The notes: generated from the sequence alone by a model not told the origin. A DNA stretch of 64,000 nt from CBDCNP01 sp965222425 (GCA_965222425.1 CBDCTW010000023.1:124001-188000); one strand, 5' to 3'. Numbered from the stretch's first letter, positions 50,187 to 60,319 are shown. Made by a program: numbers and translations.

Positions 50187-50810
50187 CTAATTCTGCGGTG
50201 GTTCCGATGGAGGCGGCGGTGAATCCGATGGAGGCGACGACGTCTCCGCTCCTGCGCCAGCCCCAGTAGGCGACGCGGTGTCACCCGCTGGCTCAGAGTT
50301 CAACCGCTGAATGACCAGCGGGGTCAAGTCGAGGTTTGGATCGAGAACAAAGGTGAGTCCAGGTGTGGCACGGAGGATGAGGCCAATGCCAGCTTCCCGA
50401 GCGACCGCTTCCACGATCGGACCGAGCTTGGCCTGGAACGCGGCTTCCTCCTTCTGCTGCTTCTCCTGGAAGCCACGCTGCGCGTCCTCCAGCCAGCGCT
50501 GTGCATCGGTGGTCTTTCGCTCAATCTCGCGTTGCAGACGTGCCTGGGCGTCTTGGGAAAGAACATTCGAAGCGGCCTTGGTCTGCATATCGCGAATCTC
50601 TTGCTCCCGCTGTTGGCGCCCCGCGGCCAACTGGTCGTTCTCTACCCTCAGCTTGTCGAAAAGCTCTTTGCCCGGCTTCGATTCCTGCGCCACCCGATCG
50701 ATATCGATGACGGCGATCTTCACCAGCGGGGTGGCGCCGACTTGTCCTGCGCTCAAGGCTGGCAAGGCGACAACGAAAGCGGCTCCCAGGGCAAACGAAA
50801 TGAACATCAT
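50187..50810 (-). CDS. OmpH/Skp family periplasmic chaperone
   Basis: ATG 50810 is preferred: AAGGAG lies five bases upstream, and it gives a clean signal peptide (MMFISFALGAAFVVALPALS). The longer ATG 50828 is possible. The mature part is a coiled coil (ELFDKLRVENDQLAAGRQQR, ARLQREIERKTTDAQRWLED) between two beta segments (VKIAVIDIDRVAQESKPG; GIGLILRATPGLTFVLDPNL), as in Skp. A Pro/Ser/Ala-rich tail is an extra. Skp holds unfolded outer-membrane proteins for BamA, encoded just upstream. Confidence 0.9.
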   Translation of the reverse strand: MMFISFALGAAFVVALPALSAGQVGATPLVKIAVIDIDRVAQESKPGKELFDKLRVENDQLAAGRQQREQEIRDMQTKAASNVLSQDAQARLQREIERKTTDAQRWLEDAQRGFQEKQQKEEAAFQAKLGPIVEAVAREAGIGLILRATPGLTFVLDPNLDLTPLVIQRLNSEPAGDTASPTGAGAGAETSSPPSDSPPPPSEPPQN

Positions 50811-50912
50811 GGCTACTCCTTTTAACATGATTTTTTGAAACTCCTTGCGAATGTCTTGCTCGGCTCGCCGGCGACCGATATGGATGTCGGCTGAAGACGA
50901 AGCAGCCCGACA

Positions 50913-53345
50913 TCAAAACGTCGAGCCGATGCCGAAACGGAACGCAGTGGTCGGTTGGAAGAACCGCTCCGCGTTCGGATTGTACGCGTAAATCAACCGA
51001 AAAGGCACGTTGAGCATTGGAACCAGGAAACGCATTTCGGCTCCGGTTGATGTGGCAAGCTCATTGAACATCGAGAAACTTATCGTGGTTTCGTCTGTGT
51101 ACGCCTGACCGGCGTCCAAGAATAACACTGCTCGCAGGGGCCCCGCCAGCGGAATATAGTACTCCATGTTGAACAGCATCATCCTGGTACCGCCAACCAA
51201 AACGGTGACCCCGTCGTTTCTGACGAGCCGCGGCCCCAGTGAGCGGATGTCGTACCCTCGGACCTGGTTCTCCCCTCCCATGAAGAATCGCTCGAAAACT
51301 GGAACACCGTCGATGGTGCCACTTGATGATTCGCCCTCCCCGTCCCCGAAGCCCTGCAGCCAGGAGACCAAGGCCCGGAAACCGAAGCTGGTCCGGCGGG
51401 TAACAGGGAGATAGAAAATACCCTCGAAGGTCGGCTTATAGTAGTCGACCGTTCCTCCCAGCGGTCCCCCAGCAAATGCGAAACTAGCCGTATAGCGCTT
51501 GCCTTTATACGGGTACATGGGATTGTCGACGGTATTGAGGGCGTAAGTAGGCGTAATCCGACTCTGATTGAACTTGCCGAAGTGGCCAAAGAACGGGCTA
51601 AATAACCGAGAGTTTCCGTAGCCCCCGAGACCCCCGTAGCCCCCGAGACCCCCGAAACCACTGAAGTTGTCGAATAGGTCGGTATCCGGCTCGGCGGTTT
51701 CAATAACGGTATAACCATAATTTATGAAGAACCGGGAGAACCTCTTCAGCGGCACCCCCCAGGTGACATTCGCGCCGGTATCCTTTTGCGTGAATCGGGG
51801 CAATCTGATCGTGCGCTTGAAGACGCTGACCCCCACGGTAATGGGTTTATCAAGAAACCACGGCTCCTGCAGTGAGATCTGGAAGTTCTGGGTCCGCCTC
51901 CCGGTCTGAACCGCGAACGAGGCGGTCTCTCCTCGGCCCAGGAAGTTGGAGGTGGAGAACGACACGCTGATGAAGGCCCCTTCCAAACCGGATACACCGC
52001 CGCCGAAGGAAAACTGGTTCCTATTCTGCTCCTGCACCGGAAGGACGATGTTGAGCTGAGTGTCTTCGCCAGGCACCGGCTCGATCTGGGGAGCCTCGAT
52101 AGGCAGGAAGTAACCGAGCTGGTTGATCCGCTGGATGGAGAACTTGAGCAGCTCCATGTTCATCACATCTTGCTCGTTCAGCCAAACCTCGCGCCGAATC
52201 ACTTTGTCCCGGGTAGTGGTGTTCCCTTCGAACTCGATACGATTTACGAAGTATTGCTTGTCCTCTTGCAAGTTGATGGTGACGTCCACGAGATCGGTTT
52301 CCGTCTGAGGCCGTTTGATCGGGAACCCGGTGAACTGAACGTAGCCGCGGGCGCCGTAGAGCTCCCGCAACTTCTCCATCCCTTTGACGATCTTGGACTC
52401 ATTGTAGATCTTTCCAGGTTGCAGCTTGAAGAAGACCTTCACGAACGTATCGGGGAACACCGTCGCCCCATCGACGCTAACCTCACCCACCCGATATTGC
52501 GTACCTTCCGAGACCGGGATGTCTAGCGTGACAAAGCGCTTCTGTGTCTTCCAGAACAGGAATCGCGAGGTACCGTCTTGGTAAGTCACTTCGGGCTCAC
52601 CGAAGCTGACATCTACGAAGCCCCTGTTGAGATAAAGCTCCCGCAGCTTTTCAATATCCTCCGCGAACTTCTCCTCGGTAAACAGGCTGCCACCTTGGAG
52701 AAAAGCCATTAGGTGACTTTCCTTAGTTTTCTTCATGCCCCACTTCAGCTGCCATTGAGAGAACTCTTCCGCCCCGACGAAATTGACTCTCTTGATGGTG
52801 AGCTTGCGCTCGTCGTTGATGCTGAACGCAACCCGCACTCCCTTCTCAACATTGGTCACCGTGCTGGACACCTCGCCGTTGGGCAGTCCCTTGTCGTTCA
52901 ACATCTGCCGAATGATCTTCTCTACCCTCACCACCTGGGCGGAGTCGTAGAAGGAGTCCATCTTGATCTCGGCGTCCTCTTCCGTGAGCTTTTCTTCGAT
53001 GTCACTTTGACTGAGAGACTTCGAGCCCGCGTACTCGATGGTGCGGACACGCTCACGCTCCTCAACCGTGAAAGTCAAGATCTTGCCCCGCTCCCCGTCG
53101 CGAGTTTCCAAAGTAAGATCGTTCAGGAACCCGGTATTCCAAAGACGCTGAAAATCTGAGAGCGCCTTGTCTTGATCGTACGGGTCGCCGACCTTGGAAT
53201 TGATGTGAAAGAGGAAGGTACCTCCGTCGACAGACCGATTTCCAACGATCTCTATTCCTTCGAGGATGTCGCCCCGCGCGAAGAGCCACGCAGGAAAGAG
53301 TAGGCTGGCCACGAGGGTTGCCAGCACATGCAAGCCCGGGGTCAA
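50913..53345 (-). CDS. bamA: Outer membrane protein assembly factor BamA
   Basis: About 810 residues from TTG 53345, five bases after the clpC stop; earlier codons in the frame are antisense to clpC. A signal peptide (LATLVASLLFPAWLFARG) precedes POTRA repeats (IEIVGNRSVDGGTFLFHINS; IKRVNFVGAEEFSQWQLKWG; GEVSVDGATVFPDTFVKVFF; NRIEFEGNTTTRDKVIRREV). The surface-antigen barrel follows, ending in the usual aromatic residue (RFGIGSTF). A Gly-rich loop, GGLGGYGGLGGYG, from an imperfect DNA repeat at about 51618-51660, lies within the barrel. BamA inserts beta-barrel proteins in the outer membrane. Confidence 0.95.
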   Translation of the reverse strand: MTPGLHVLATLVASLLFPAWLFARGDILEGIEIVGNRSVDGGTFLFHINSKVGDPYDQDKALSDFQRLWNTGFLNDLTLETRDGERGKILTFTVEERERVRTIEYAGSKSLSQSDIEEKLTEEDAEIKMDSFYDSAQVVRVEKIIRQMLNDKGLPNGEVSSTVTNVEKGVRVAFSINDERKLTIKRVNFVGAEEFSQWQLKWGMKKTKESHLMAFLQGGSLFTEEKFAEDIEKLRELYLNRGFVDVSFGEPEVTYQDGTSRFLFWKTQKRFVTLDIPVSEGTQYRVGEVSVDGATVFPDTFVKVFFKLQPGKIYNESKIVKGMEKLRELYGARGYVQFTGFPIKRPQTETDLVDVTINLQEDKQYFVNRIEFEGNTTTRDKVIRREVWLNEQDVMNMELLKFSIQRINQLGYFLPIEAPQIEPVPGEDTQLNIVLPVQEQNRNQFSFGGGVSGLEGAFISVSFSTSNFLGRGETASFAVQTGRRTQNFQISLQEPWFLDKPITVGVSVFKRTIRLPRFTQKDTGANVTWGVPLKRFSRFFINYGYTVIETAEPDTDLFDNFSGFGGLGGYGGLGGYGNSRLFSPFFGHFGKFNQSRITPTYALNTVDNPMYPYKGKRYTASFAFAGGPLGGTVDYYKPTFEGIFYLPVTRRTSFGFRALVSWLQGFGDGEGESSSGTIDGVPVFERFFMGGENQVRGYDIRSLGPRLVRNDGVTVLVGGTRMMLFNMEYYIPLAGPLRAVLFLDAGQAYTDETTISFSMFNELATSTGAEMRFLVPMLNVPFRLIYAYNPNAERFFQPTTAFRFGIGSTF

Positions 53346-53349
53346 GCGT

Positions 53350-55788
53350 TCAGACCGACAGGGGTTGCCCTTCCTCCACCGCGTCTCCTTGGCGGAGCGC
53401 CAGCTTGTCGCCGTCCGGGTAGATCTCCACGAGCCGACCAGGGGTAAGAGTGCCACGAATGAATGCCTCCGATAGCGGATCCTCTACGTGTTTTTGCAAT
53501 GCGCGACGAAGCGGCCGGGCCCCATAGGAACGATCGCGACAGGTACTGGTAATAATCCACTCTACTGCCTCGGGTGTCACAGCGATCTGTATCTTCTTGT
53601 CCCGCAGGTTCTGATTCATCTGTTCAACCAATAGGGCCACAATCTTTCTAAGGTCGTCGTCACTAAGGGCGTCGAAAATGATGATTTCGTCGACCCTGTT
53701 GATGAATTCCGGGTTGAACGTCTTTTTCACCTCCCCCAAGACCATGTCGTTGATTCGAACCGTGGCCACCTGCACATCATCGGACTGAAACCCAACCCGC
53801 CCCTTCTTCTCGATGTAGCGAGCGCCGATATTGGAAGTCATGATCAGAATGGCGTTCTTGAAATCGATCGTGTTACCCAAACCATCGGTTAGTTGTCCAT
53901 CCTCGAAGACCTGCAGGAGAATGTTGAAAACGTCCGGGTGAGCCTTCTCGATTTCGTCCAGCAAAATGACACAATATGGATTGCGTTTCACCTTCTCGGT
54001 CAGCTGGCCGCCTTCTTCGTGTCCGACGTACCCCGGCGGGGAGCCAATGAGCTTGGACACCGAATGTTTTTCCATGTACTCGCTCATGTCGAAACGAATG
54101 AGCGCCTTTTCGGATCCGAAGAGGAAATTCGCAAGACAACGCGCAACTTCCGTTTTCCCGACGCCGGTGGGCCCAAGAAAGATGAACGACCCGACCGGCC
54201 GGCTAGGATTCTTGAAACCCACCCGCGAGCGCCGGATGGCTCGGGACAGCGCGGAGATGGCCTGGTCCTGACTGACGATTCTTTTGTGGAGCTCTTCTTC
54301 CATACGAAGGAGCTTCTCGCTCTCCTCTTCCTTGATGGAGGCGAGCGGGATTCCCGTCCACTTAGAAACGACTTCGTCGATGTCCCTACGCAAGACTTCC
54401 GGGCGATCGAAGTTCTTCAACTCCCACCGTTTCCGGATGAACTGCAGATTCTCGCGCTGGGAGATCTCTTCATCGCGATACATGGCAGCCCGTTCGAAGT
54501 CCTTGTTCGCGATGGCGTCGTCCATACGGTCGGCGATAACCCGAATCTGCTTTCTCAGGTCCGCAAACTCAGTGGAGAAGGAAGATTCACGGAGCTTGAC
54601 CCGCGAACCCGCTTCGTCCAACAGGTCGATGGCCTTGTCGGGGAGGAAGCGGTCGGTGATGTATCGATGCGATTGGTACACCGCCGACTCGAGCGACTCG
54701 GCGCTGTAAGCAACGTGGTGGAATCTTTCGTACCGGTCCTTAACCCCAGTCAGGATCTCGATCGTCTCCGCCTCACTGGGGCTGGCGACCTTCACACCTT
54801 GGAAACGACGCTCTAGGCTTCGATCCCGTTCGATGTATTTTCGATACTCGGAGGGCGTGGTGGCGCCGATGCATTGGATCTCGCCGCGCGACAGCGCCGG
54901 TTTCAATATGTTGGCTGCGTCGAGGGAACCCTCCGCAGAGCCAGCCCCTACCAACGTGTGGAGCTCGTCGATGAAGGTGATCACGTTGGGATTCTCTGTG
55001 AGCTCCTTCATGATCGTCTTCAGACGCTCTTCGAATTGCCCCCGGTACTTGGTACCGGCCACGATGAGCGAGATATCCAAAGCTAGGATCCGCTTGTCGG
55101 CGAGGAACAACGGCACGTCTCCATGGACGATCTTGGTGCCCAGCCCCTCCACGATCGCGGTCTTCCCGACCCCGGGCTCACCGATGAGAACCGGGTTGTT
55201 CTTGGTCCGCCGGCAGAGTACCTGGATAACCCGATCGAGCTCGTCTTGCCTGCCGATCAAAGGATCCACTTGGCCACGGCTGGCGGCTTCCGTCAGATCT
55301 CGGCTGAACTCCGTGAGAAGCGGCGTTTCCTTGGCTTTCGACATGGTAGCCTTCTGATTCAGCTCTTGAACGATGTCCTCGCGTACAGCGTTGATGTGCA
55401 TCCCTCGCTCGGCGAGGATGATGGCGGCGACGGACTTTTCTTCGCGCAAGATGCCTAAGAGGAGGTGCTCGGTGCCTATATAGTTGTGAACCAGGCGCTC
55501 TGCTTCCTCGGCTGCATGTGTTAACACCTTCTTCGACTCCGCAGAGAGGGGGATCTCAACTGAAGTCGACACCTGGTCCCGAATAACAATGCGGCCCTCG
55601 ATTTCCTTGCGGATGCCTTCCATGGAAAGGTGGGACTTGGCGAAGAGGCGGCTAGTTAAGCCCTTACCCTCTCGAATGAGGCCGAGCAGGAGGTGCTCCG
55701 TCTCGATCGAGTTGCTGCCCAGTTGCGCTGCTTCGTATCGGGCAAAGAAGATTACCCGCTTAGCTCGTTCGGTATACCGCTCGAACAT
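53350..55788 (-). CDS. clpC: ATP-dependent Clp protease ATP-binding subunit ClpC
   Basis: 812 residues from ATG 55788 (MFERYTERAKRVIFFARYEA, the standard ClpC start). Two Clp_N repeats (1-145) precede AAA+ module 1 (GEPGVGKTAIVEGL). Next come a UVR-type linker (DLRKQIRVIADRMDDAIANK), AAA+ module 2 (GPTGVGKTEVARCLANFLFG) and the D2-small domain. ClpC unfolds substrates for ClpP. Its position directly before bamA suggests co-expression with envelope assembly. Confidence 0.95.
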   Translation of the reverse strand: MFERYTERAKRVIFFARYEAAQLGSNSIETEHLLLGLIREGKGLTSRLFAKSHLSMEGIRKEIEGRIVIRDQVSTSVEIPLSAESKKVLTHAAEEAERLVHNYIGTEHLLLGILREEKSVAAIILAERGMHINAVREDIVQELNQKATMSKAKETPLLTEFSRDLTEAASRGQVDPLIGRQDELDRVIQVLCRRTKNNPVLIGEPGVGKTAIVEGLGTKIVHGDVPLFLADKRILALDISLIVAGTKYRGQFEERLKTIMKELTENPNVITFIDELHTLVGAGSAEGSLDAANILKPALSRGEIQCIGATTPSEYRKYIERDRSLERRFQGVKVASPSEAETIEILTGVKDRYERFHHVAYSAESLESAVYQSHRYITDRFLPDKAIDLLDEAGSRVKLRESSFSTEFADLRKQIRVIADRMDDAIANKDFERAAMYRDEEISQRENLQFIRKRWELKNFDRPEVLRRDIDEVVSKWTGIPLASIKEEESEKLLRMEEELHKRIVSQDQAISALSRAIRRSRVGFKNPSRPVGSFIFLGPTGVGKTEVARCLANFLFGSEKALIRFDMSEYMEKHSVSKLIGSPPGYVGHEEGGQLTEKVKRNPYCVILLDEIEKAHPDVFNILLQVFEDGQLTDGLGNTIDFKNAILIMTSNIGARYIEKKGRVGFQSDDVQVATVRINDMVLGEVKKTFNPEFINRVDEIIIFDALSDDDLRKIVALLVEQMNQNLRDKKIQIAVTPEAVEWIITSTCRDRSYGARPLRRALQKHVEDPLSEAFIRGTLTPGRLVEIYPDGDKLALRQGDAVEEGQPLSV

Positions 55789-55814
55789 ATTTTCCACCCG
55801 ATCATTGCACGCGT

Positions 55815-55820
55815 ATTATA
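55815..55820 (-). promoter_or_regulatory. Extended -10 promoter of the clpC-bamA-lpx operon
   Basis: TGG-TATAAT on the minus strand about 27 bases before clpC. The -35 position has no TTGACA-like word, so recognition would rest on the extended -10. No CIRCE or CtsR site was seen. The 55789-55933 gap holds nothing else recognisable. Confidence 0.6.
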
Positions 55821-55933
55821 CCACAGCCCGTAAGATCCTGGATATGTGGTGGTTCCTCCACATAAGCCGCATTCGCTGCTCGATTCGGACGGAGAATAGC
55901 ATGAGCGTTGGGCGGCGTCAAAGCAGCATCTTT

Positions 55934-56620
55934 TCAAGCTTTCCTTTCATGCAGCCGGCCGTCTTCCATATAAACGACGCGATCGCAAACCGACGCAATT
56001 TGTTGACTGTGCGTAACTAGGACCGACGTCAGGCCCCGTTCTTGATGCAGCCTGACAAATAGGCCCACCAGCTCGTCGCTGGTTCTGCTGTCCAGATTGC
56101 CGGTCGGTTCGTCGGCCAAGACCAAACGCGGCTGCGCCACCAGGGCGCGCGCCACCGCCACCCGCTGCTGCTCCCCACCCGATAGCTGACCGGGCCGGTG
56201 CTCCGCCCGATCGGCCAATCCCAAAGCTTCCAATAATCGGCCGGCGCGTTCTCGCGCGACGCCGGCCGGTGTCCGCCCTATCAGCAGCGGCATCATCACG
56301 TTCTCCAACGCCGAGAACTCGGGCAGCAAGTGATGAAACTGGAAGATGAACCCCATGGTTCGATTGCGCAACTCGGTGCGTTCCGGCTCGCTGAGAGCGA
56401 AAACGTCCTCGCCTCCTATGAACACAGAGCCTCGTTCCGGCTCGTCCAAGGTCCCGAGCACGTGGAGCAAGGTGCTCTTGCCGACCCCGGACGCGCCCAC
56501 GATCGCAACCATTTCCCCTTTTTGAACCGTGAAGTCCGCTTCCTGCAAAACCGGGAGATAGCTCTCCCCGGAGCGAAAACCTTTCACGAGCTCTCGGGCC
56601 TCGAGAAGAACTTCACTCAT
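55934..56620 (-). CDS. lolD: Lipoprotein-releasing system ATP-binding protein LolD
   Basis: 228 residues from ATG 56620, overlapping the lolC stop by eight bases; upstream codons of the frame are antisense. Walker A VGASGVGKSTLLH, Q-loop FIFQFHHLLPEF, signature LSGGEQQRVAVARAL, Walker B LVLADEPTGNLD and VLVTHSQQ are complete. It powers extraction of outer-membrane lipoproteins with LolC/E. Confidence 0.95.
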   Translation of the reverse strand: MSEVLLEARELVKGFRSGESYLPVLQEADFTVQKGEMVAIVGASGVGKSTLLHVLGTLDEPERGSVFIGGEDVFALSEPERTELRNRTMGFIFQFHHLLPEFSALENVMMPLLIGRTPAGVARERAGRLLEALGLADRAEHRPGQLSGGEQQRVAVARALVAQPRLVLADEPTGNLDSRTSDELVGLFVRLHQERGLTSVLVTHSQQIASVCDRVVYMEDGRLHERKA

Positions 56621-57857
56621 AGCGGAGCGCCTCGGTGAGGTTGAGGCGAGAAGCCCGCCTGGCCGGGTAGATAGTTGCCAGAAAACACACCAGCGGTGCA
56701 CCCAAGACCACCCGGAGGAAATCCATCGGTAGCAGCTTGAAAGGAACGTACGTGAACTGGTAGACATCCTCGGGAATGTGAATCACCTGGTAGTGGTCGA
56801 GCACCCATGAAACGCTCACTCCCAACACCGCCCCCAGCACCGTGCCGACCACACCGATAATCAAGCCCTGCAGCATGAAGATCGTCATGATGCTGCGCGC
56901 GGTGGCCCCCATCGATCGAAGGATGGCGATGTCCCGAGTCTTCTCCATGACGATCATGATCTGGCTGGCGACGATGTTGAGAGCGGCTACTCCGATAATG
57001 AGGCTAACAAAGATGGCTGTCACCATCTTCTCGAGCCAGAGCGCGGAAAACAGGCTGCGGTTCATCTCCATCCAATCCACGCTTCCATAGCCCGTTCCGA
57101 GCTTCGCTCGCGCTTCGGCTCCGAGAGTTTTCACTGTATAGATGTCGTCGACCCTCGTCTCCACGTAGACCGCCTCATCTGCGAAGCCGAGCAACCTCTG
57201 CGCATCCTCGAGCTCCACCAACGCCCATGCGTTATCGAAGTCGTAGAGGCCCACTCGATAGATCCCCACGATCCGAAAACGGCGGCTGCGTGGAAGCATG
57301 CCGAAAGGGGTAAGGTGCCCTGCGGGTGATGTGACGTTTACCGTATCGCCCACCAGGCCTCCCAGAGTCATCGCCAATCCCTCACCGATCACCATTCCCG
57401 GGAGCGGGGAGCCGTGACTTTCCTCGGGCGGTGCGGCGAGGCGTTCGAGACTTCCCGCCACCATCTTCCCCGCGAACTCAGTGACCGACGCCTCTCGGAT
57501 CGGGTCCACGCCTTTCAAGGTGATCAAGCCCGAGCCGGTGGCGCTCGAGACCAAGGCCTTCCCGTAGACCACCGGAGCGGCCCCCTCGATTCCGGGAAGC
57601 GACGCCAAGGTCTCGACGACCTCGGCGTAGTTCCGAATGGCGCGACCCTCGAGGCTGTAGATACTAAGGTGAGATGCCGCACCCAGAATCCGAGACCTGA
57701 ACGCACCCTGAAAGCCGGTCATGATGGCGATGGCGATCAGCAAGATCATCACCCCCACGACAACGCCCAGCGTGGAGATCGCCGAGATGACGGAGATGAA
57801 GACCTGCTTCCGCTTCGCCAGCAGGTAGCGCAGCGAGATGAGAAGCTCGTAAGGCAT
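56613..57857 (-). CDS. lolC: Lipoprotein-releasing system permease LolC/LolE
   Basis: A 414-residue FtsX-like permease with four membrane segments: SAISTLGVVVGVMILLIAIA near 25-45, three more after 270, and a large periplasmic domain between. FISVISAISTLGVVVGV and the ending TEALRYE are typical of LolC/E. Only one permease is present, suggesting a homodimeric LolF-like transporter with LolD. It follows lysS by nine bases. Confidence 0.93.
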   Translation of the reverse strand: MPYELLISLRYLLAKRKQVFISVISAISTLGVVVGVMILLIAIAIMTGFQGAFRSRILGAASHLSIYSLEGRAIRNYAEVVETLASLPGIEGAAPVVYGKALVSSATGSGLITLKGVDPIREASVTEFAGKMVAGSLERLAAPPEESHGSPLPGMVIGEGLAMTLGGLVGDTVNVTSPAGHLTPFGMLPRSRRFRIVGIYRVGLYDFDNAWALVELEDAQRLLGFADEAVYVETRVDDIYTVKTLGAEARAKLGTGYGSVDWMEMNRSLFSALWLEKMVTAIFVSLIIGVAALNIVASQIMIVMEKTRDIAILRSMGATARSIMTIFMLQGLIIGVVGTVLGAVLGVSVSWVLDHYQVIHIPEDVYQFTYVPFKLLPMDFLRVVLGAPLVCFLATIYPARRASRLNLTEALRYE

Positions 57858-57866
57858 GGGTGGAGG

Positions 57867-59366
57867 CTATGAAGTGGTCTCGGGACGCATGTGAGGAAAC
57901 AAGATCACGTCACGGATGGAACGGCAATCGGTGAAAATCATGACAAGGCGATCCACACCGATGCCCTCCCCGCCGGTCGGCGGTAAACCGTGCGCCAAGG
58001 CTCGAATGTAGTCGTCGTCCATCACGTGAGCTTCCTGGTCGCCCCGCTCTCTCTGGCGAAGCTGCATCTCGAATCTCTCTTTTTGATCCGCCGGGTCGTT
58101 GAGCTCACTGAATCCGTTGGCGCACTCCATTCCGGCCACGAAGAGCTCGAATCGTTCCACCATCTCCGGGTCGTCCGGCTTCCTCTTGGAGAAGGGGGAG
58201 ACGTCCAGGGGATGGTCATAAATGAATGTAGGCTGGACTAGCTCCGGCTCCGCCACCTCTTCGAATAGATTAGCAAGGAGCTTGCCCCAGAGATCGGCGG
58301 GGTCGAAGCTAACGTCGAGTCGCTCCAAGATCGCCACCAAAGCCTTGTGGTCTCGGAGCTCCGGCTCGGAGGTCTCGACGCCCCGTCGTGAGAGCGCTTC
58401 GCGCGTAGCATCCAGCATTGTGACTCGAGGATAGGGAGGCGTGAACTTGATTTTCTGGCCCTGATACTCCAATTCTTCGCTGCCCTTCACCTGTTGCGCC
58501 AGCTGAACGAAGAGATTCTCGGTAAGATCCATCATCGATCGAAAATCGCTGTAGGCCTCGTAAAACTCCAACATGGTGAACTCGGGATTGTGTTTGTACG
58601 AGATTCCTTCGTTGCGAAAGCTACGATTGATCTCGTACACCTTTTCCAGTCCACCCACCACCAAGCGCTTCAAGTAGAGCTCGGGGGCGATGCGCAGGTA
58701 GAGATCGATTCCCAAAGTATTGTGGAATGTCTTGAACGGTCTCGCCACTGCACCACCGGCGATAGGTTGCAGTATCGGCGTCTCCACCTCCACGTAGCCT
58801 CGCGCGTCGAAGAACGAGCGCATCTCGCGAATCACACGACTGCGGGTGACGAAGACCTCTCTCACGTCGACGTTAGACACGAGGTCCAAGTAGCGTTGGC
58901 GGTACCGGACCTCTTTATCCGCCAGGCCGTGCCACTTCTCTGGAAGCGGGAGGAGCGATTTCGCCAAGAACGTCAACTGCTCGGCTTTGACTGTCAACTC
59001 ACCAGTGCGGGTGCGGAACATCGGCCCCACTACACCGATAAAGTCTCCCAAGTCCAGCTCCTTGTAGATCTCGAATCCAGGAGACTCGACCGTATCCTTG
59101 CGTATGTACACCTGAAGCCGAGAGGCCCCATCCGATAGCTGCCCAAACGCCGTCTTCCCGTGACCACGGAGTGCGACCAGACGACCTGCCACTTGCACTC
59201 GGGGCGCCGCTTCTTCGAGCTCCTCCGCACTGCGTGGAGAGAACTCGTCCACGACTTGGGTTACGGAATGCGTTCGGTCGTAGCGGGTGGGATAGAGATC
59301 GACGCCCAGTTTGCGCAGCGCTTCCAGCTTGTCGCGACGCTGTTGAGGGATCGGAAGCTCGGCCAC
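57867..59366 (-). CDS. lysS: Lysyl-tRNA synthetase (class II)
   Basis: A 499-residue class II synthetase. An N-terminal OB fold (VQVAGRLVALRGHGKTAFGQ) is followed by motif 1 around FDARGYVEVETPILQPIAGG, motif 2 YEINRSFRNEGISYKHNPEF and motif 3 GGEGIGVDRLVMIFTD. It charges tRNA-Lys. It lies between nusB and lolC. Confidence 0.97.
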   Translation of the reverse strand: MAELPIPQQRRDKLEALRKLGVDLYPTRYDRTHSVTQVVDEFSPRSAEELEEAAPRVQVAGRLVALRGHGKTAFGQLSDGASRLQVYIRKDTVESPGFEIYKELDLGDFIGVVGPMFRTRTGELTVKAEQLTFLAKSLLPLPEKWHGLADKEVRYRQRYLDLVSNVDVREVFVTRSRVIREMRSFFDARGYVEVETPILQPIAGGAVARPFKTFHNTLGIDLYLRIAPELYLKRLVVGGLEKVYEINRSFRNEGISYKHNPEFTMLEFYEAYSDFRSMMDLTENLFVQLAQQVKGSEELEYQGQKIKFTPPYPRVTMLDATREALSRRGVETSEPELRDHKALVAILERLDVSFDPADLWGKLLANLFEEVAEPELVQPTFIYDHPLDVSPFSKRKPDDPEMVERFELFVAGMECANGFSELNDPADQKERFEMQLRQRERGDQEAHVMDDDYIRALAHGLPPTGGEGIGVDRLVMIFTDCRSIRDVILFPHMRPETTS

Positions 59367-59371
59367 GGAGT

Positions 59372-59788
59372 CTAACTCGCTTCCGAAGCTTCAATGCTGG
59401 AGCGGACGGCATCCAAGACACCGTTCACGAACTGCACCGCATCGGGGCTGGAGAACCGCTTCGTCACCTCGAGAGCCTCATTGATGACGACGCGCTTGGG
59501 CACTTCTTCATAGAGGAATTCATAGATCGCCAGTCGCAAGATGTTACGGTCCACGACCGCCATCCGGGGTAGTCGCCAGTGCTCGGCATGCTTAGTGATC
59601 AACTCATCGATCTCCCCAAGATGCTCGACCGTTCCCGTAAGGAGCCGCTGGGCGAGACTCCGTGTCTTATCGGCCGCCTCCCGGAGCTTCCAAAACGATT
59701 CCTGCACTCGCGCGACGGGCTCCTCACTGATCTCCCATTGGTAGAGCATTTGGACTGCCAGCTCTCGCCCTTTCCTTCGCGAACCCAC
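59372..59788 (-). CDS. nusB: Transcription antitermination factor NusB
   Basis: 138 residues from GTG 59788, supported by AAGGA seven bases upstream; a longer frame to 59830 is unlikely. SRRKGRELAVQMLYQWEISE, AVVDRNILRLAIYEFLYEEV, KRVVINEALEVTKRFSSPDA and QFVNGVLDAV are the NusB signatures. With NusE it binds boxA RNA in rRNA leaders. The ribH-nusB order is classic. Confidence 0.95.
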   Translation of the reverse strand: MGSRRKGRELAVQMLYQWEISEEPVARVQESFWKLREAADKTRSLAQRLLTGTVEHLGEIDELITKHAEHWRLPRMAVVDRNILRLAIYEFLYEEVPKRVVINEALEVTKRFSSPDAVQFVNGVLDAVRSSIEASEAS

Positions 59789-59842
59789 GATGATTCCTTG
59801 CTCTGCGCAACACACCGAGCCTCCGGCCACGGCGCGGCGCGT

Positions 59843-60319
59843 CTAGCGATTCCCTTCCATCTGGCGATAGAGGTCTGCCATCTCTACCGCGGCGATGGCC
59901 GCGTTGTACCCTCGGTTATCTCCCCGCTCCTCGGCGCGCGCGAGCGCGGTGTCTCGCGTTTCGGTTGTGAGAATCCCAAAGGTCAGAGGGACGCCCGACT
60001 CGAGTGCGGTCCTCGCGATCGCGTCCGAGACCGTCCGGCCCAAATAGTCCCAGTGGGGAGTCTCTCCTTTAATGATAGCGCCAAGGCAAACCACAGCGTG
60101 GAAACGACCTGAGTCCGCCAGCTTCTTCGCTGCGGAAGGAACCTCGAAGGAGCCGGGCACTCGAACCACAACCATATCCTCGTCTTCCACGCCGCAACCT
60201 TTGAGAGCCTCGAGCGCGCCGTCGAGAAGCTTGTCGGTCACAAAACTGTTGAAGCGACCCACCACGACTCCGAAGCGGAGTCCCTTCCCGCTGGGTTTGC
60301 CCTCGATGATTTTTGTCAA
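59843..60319 (-). CDS. ribH: 6,7-dimethyl-8-ribityllumazine synthase
   Basis: About 158 residues from TTG 60319 (MTKIIEGKPSGKGLRFGVVV); the upstream part of the open frame has no family resemblance. GRFNSFVTDKLLDGALEALK, VRVPGSFEVPSAAKKLADSG, VCLGAIIKGETPHWDYL (catalytic His) and PLTFGILTTETRDTALARAE match the lumazine synthase fold. It makes the riboflavin precursor. No FMN riboswitch was recognised upstream. Confidence 0.93.
   Translation of the reverse strand: MTKIIEGKPSGKGLRFGVVVGRFNSFVTDKLLDGALEALKGCGVEDEDMVVVRVPGSFEVPSAAKKLADSGRFHAVVCLGAIIKGETPHWDYLGRTVSDAIARTALESGVPLTFGILTTETRDTALARAEERGDNRGYNAAIAAVEMADLYRQMEGNR

Noticed and set aside
51618..51660. Repetitive DNA as a separate repeat element
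   Set aside because: It is in frame inside BamA and encodes a Gly-rich loop.
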